This document shows, one piece after another, positions 6,055 through 8,298 of a stretch of 8,298 bases of DNA (positions are counted from its first letter, which is position 1; each line of letters opens with the position of its first letter). This DNA is from an uncultured bacterium (GTDB lineage Bacteria; Actinomycetota; Coriobacteriia; Coriobacteriales; Coriobacteriaceae): positions 1 to 8,298 of the forward strand of contig CAJMSL010000089.1 of assembly GCA_905216045.1 (NCBI GenBank). The letters run 5' to 3'. A program made the position numbers and the translations under genes. The notes under the pieces were generated by a model. That model was not told where the DNA came from and ran no database searches. It saw only the letters and a program-made list of their open reading frames with translations.

Positions 6055-8295
6055 GTGGCAAAGAAGAAGACGAAGAACCAGCCAAAGAAAAAGCAGGTCA
6101 ACGCCGAGAACGTCATCGGCCTGCACTCCGAGGTCACCGACCAGCCGATCACGCAGACACTCGAGGTCAACTACATGCCCTACGCCATGAGCGTCAACGT
6201 CTCGCGTGCGTTCCCCGAGATCGACGGCTTTAAGCCCTCGCATCGCAAGCTGCTCTACACCATGTACAAGATGGGTCTGCTCAAGGGCGAGCGCCAGAAG
6301 AGCGCCAACATCGTGGGCCAGACCATGAGGCTCAATCCGCACGGCGACGCCGCGATCTATGAGACGATGGTGCGCCTGGCCACCGGCAACGAGGCGCTGC
6401 TCGCGCCCTTTGTGGAGTCGAAGGGCAACTTTGGCAAGTACTATTCGGGCGACCTGAGCTACGCCGCCTCGCGTTATACCGAGGCCAAGCTCTCCCCCAT
6501 CAGCGCCGAGATCTTCAAGGACATCGACAAGGACCCGGTCGACTTCGTCGACAGCTACGACGGCGCCATGAAGGAGCCGCGTCTGCTACCCACCACGTTC
6601 CCTAACATCCTCGTCTCGGCCAACAAGGGCATCGGCGTCGCCATGGCGTCCGACATCTGCGGTTTCAACCTCAACGAGGTCTGCACCGCCACCATGCATT
6701 ACCTGCAGGATCCCGACTGCGACCTGCTCGAGTACATGCCCATGCCCGACTTCTCGACCGGCGGCGAGATTATCTACCGCCGCGAGGAGATGGAAAAGAT
6801 TATCGAGACCGGCCTGGGCAGCTTCCAGATCCGCTCCCGCTGGCGCTGGATTCCCGAAGAGCGCATCATCGAGGTCTACGAGATTCCCTACACCACCAAG
6901 ACCGATGTCATCATCGAGCGCATCGTCAAGCTCTCCAAGGAGGGCAAGGTCAAGGAGATCGCCGATATCCGCGACGAGACCGACCTTTCGGGCCTGCGCA
7001 TCGCCATCGACCTTAAGCGCGGTGTCGACCCCGACAAGCTCATGGCCAAGCTCTATCGCTCGACCACGCTGCAGGATTCGTTCTCGTGCAACTTCAACGT
7101 GCTCGTCGACGGCTATCCCCGTGTTATGGGCGTGCGCCAGATTCTGCACGAGTGGGTCAAATGGCGTATTGAGTCCACGCGTCGCCGCATTAACTTTGAC
7201 CTGGGCAAAAAGTCCGAGCGCCTGCACCTGCTGCACGGCCTCGAGGCGATCTTGCTCGACATCGACAAGGCCATCGCCATCATCCGCGGCACCACGCTCG
7301 AAGCCGAGGTCGTGCCCACCCTTATGAAGGGTTTCGACATCGCCGCGACACAGGCCGAGTTTGTTGCCGAACTTAAGCTCCGCAACATCAACGAGGAGTA
7401 CATCCTCAACCGCACCAAGGACATCGCTAAGCTCGAGGGCGAGATTGCCGAGCTTGAGGAGATCCTCTCCAGCGAGGAGAACATCAAGAAGGTCATCAGC
7501 GACGAGCTGGCCGCAGTCAACAAGAAGTACGTGATGCCGCGCCGCACGGGCAGGATCGAGCCCCATGAGGTTATCGAGGTGAGCCTGGAGCCCGAGGTCG
7601 AGGAGTACCCGGTCACCATCATGCTCTCGCGCGATGGCTACCTTAAGAAGATGACGGACCGCGTACTCAAGAAGGCGACCACGCTCAAGTACAAGGACGG
7701 TGACAAACCCTTTATCGAGTTCCCGTCCTCCAACACGCACGAGTTGCTGGTCTTTACCAACAAGAGCCAGGTGTATAAGTGCAAAGTCGCGGCGTTTGAG
7801 GATACCAAGTCGGCACAGCTGGGCTCGTACCTGCCGACCGATCTTGAGATGGAACCCGACGAGAGCGTCATCTGGGTCATCGACCCCGAGGACTACAAGG
7901 CCGACGTGCTGTTCGTCTTTGAGAACGGCCGCGTGGTGCGCGTCGCGCTTTCCGGATACGTCACCAAGACCAACCGCAAGCGCCTCAAGAACGCCATCTA
8001 CGGTGGCAGCAAGCTGCTGTATGCCCAGGTGCTCAAGGAAGATCGCGACATCGCGCTGGTCTCGAGCGACTACCGCCTGATGAACTTCAACACGTCGCTG
8101 CTCAAGACCAAGACGACCACCAACACGCAGGGCGTCCAGGCCTTTACGGCCAAGAAGGGCCGCTCGGTCACCACCGTCGGCACAACCGAAGAGATTCTTG
8201 GCGCCGGCGTCTCGGCCGAGAAGTTCACCGCGCAGAGCCTCCCCTCCGCCGGTGCCCTCATGAAAGAAAACGACATGCCGAGTTTGTTTGACTAG
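6055..8295 (+). CDS. parC: Type IIA DNA topoisomerase, subunit A (topoisomerase IV/gyrase A-like)
   Basis: This 746-residue subunit cuts and rejoins DNA; E. coli ParC is about the same size. It starts at GTG 6055, with AGAGGA at 6045-6050. The basic N-terminus leads into the winged-helix cleavage domain: DGFKPSHRKLLY (57-68), NPHGDAAIYE (94-103), and Arg140-Tyr141 in ASRYTE, where Tyr141 is the nucleophile that forms the DNA phosphotyrosine link. Ile193 in KGIGVAM corresponds to the DNA-intercalating Ile, and PDFSTGG (231-237) is conserved. A coiled-coil segment spans about 440-490. The C-terminus (about 515-705) is a GyrA/ParC beta-pinwheel, but no QRRGGKG-like GyrA box is present, which favours decatenation or relaxation over negative supercoiling. 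The position of GyrA Ser83 is Ala99 and that of Asp87 is Glu103. It is cotranscribed with the B subunit. The symbol is provisional. Confidence 0.93.
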   Translation: MAKKKTKNQPKKKQVNAENVIGLHSEVTDQPITQTLEVNYMPYAMSVNVSRAFPEIDGFKPSHRKLLYTMYKMGLLKGERQKSANIVGQTMRLNPHGDAAIYETMVRLATGNEALLAPFVESKGNFGKYYSGDLSYAASRYTEAKLSPISAEIFKDIDKDPVDFVDSYDGAMKEPRLLPTTFPNILVSANKGIGVAMASDICGFNLNEVCTATMHYLQDPDCDLLEYMPMPDFSTGGEIIYRREEMEKIIETGLGSFQIRSRWRWIPEERIIEVYEIPYTTKTDVIIERIVKLSKEGKVKEIADIRDETDLSGLRIAIDLKRGVDPDKLMAKLYRSTTLQDSFSCNFNVLVDGYPRVMGVRQILHEWVKWRIESTRRRINFDLGKKSERLHLLHGLEAILLDIDKAIAIIRGTTLEAEVVPTLMKGFDIAATQAEFVAELKLRNINEEYILNRTKDIAKLEGEIAELEEILSSEENIKKVISDELAAVNKKYVMPRRTGRIEPHEVIEVSLEPEVEEYPVTIMLSRDGYLKKMTDRVLKKATTLKYKDGDKPFIEFPSSNTHELLVFTNKSQVYKCKVAAFEDTKSAQLGSYLPTDLEMEPDESVIWVIDPEDYKADVLFVFENGRVVRVALSGYVTKTNRKRLKNAIYGGSKLLYAQVLKEDRDIALVSSDYRLMNFNTSLLKTKTTTNTQGVQAFTAKKGRSVTTVGTTEEILGAGVSAEKFTAQSLPSAGALMKENDMPSLFD

Positions 8296-8298
8296 GAC

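Noticed and set aside
3826..7740. Long minus-strand open frames opposite the topoisomerase genes (3826-4878, 5047-6342, 6586-7740)
   Set aside because: They lie wholly or mostly antisense to two genes with clear catalytic motifs. Their Leu/Val/Asp-rich, motif-free translations are what GC-rich third codon positions produce on the opposite strand.

Overview
The window looks like a chromosomal segment from a GC-rich actinobacterium, most likely a gut Coriobacteriia member such as Collinsella. That is an inference from four things: GC-rich third codon positions, an LAGTG-type wall-sorting signal, an actinobacterial SOS box, and a second, divergent type IIA topoisomerase pair of the kind seen in gut Clostridia and Coriobacteria. 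I could not run a database search.

Layout. Bases 1-936 (+) hold the 3' part of a surface protein with a Ser/Gly-rich stalk and a sortase anchor; its 5' end lies outside the window. It converges on a secreted lipoprotein at 1049-2068 (-), and a strong hairpin at 989-1018 lies between them. Bases 2069-2471 carry no convincing gene. They hold the lipoprotein leader, a 9-bp inverted repeat (2213-2256), and a compact operator-like array (2368-2469). The array has three copies of an 18-bp palindromic element plus a half-site, arranged around a -10-like hexamer. It directly precedes a 460-residue AAA-type ATPase with a DUF234/nuclease-like C-terminus (2472-3854, +).

The last half is a two-gene operon. 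Genes 4012-6009 and 6055-8295 encode the B (ATPase/TOPRIM) and A (cleavage-reunion) subunits of a type IIA DNA topoisomerase. They work together as an A2B2 enzyme that passes one duplex through another using ATP. The pair is divergent: its GHKL G-loop is LGTNGLG, its A subunit has no recognisable GyrA box, and the residue equivalent to quinolone-contacting Ser83 is Ala.

The most interesting observation is upstream of this operon. A perfect TCGAAC-N4-GTTCGA dyad at 3898-3913 matches the actinobacterial LexA (SOS) box exactly. Together with the quinolone-contact change, this suggests a DNA-damage-inducible, possibly quinolone-refractory auxiliary topoisomerase. The operator array of the ATPase gene is the second notable signal.
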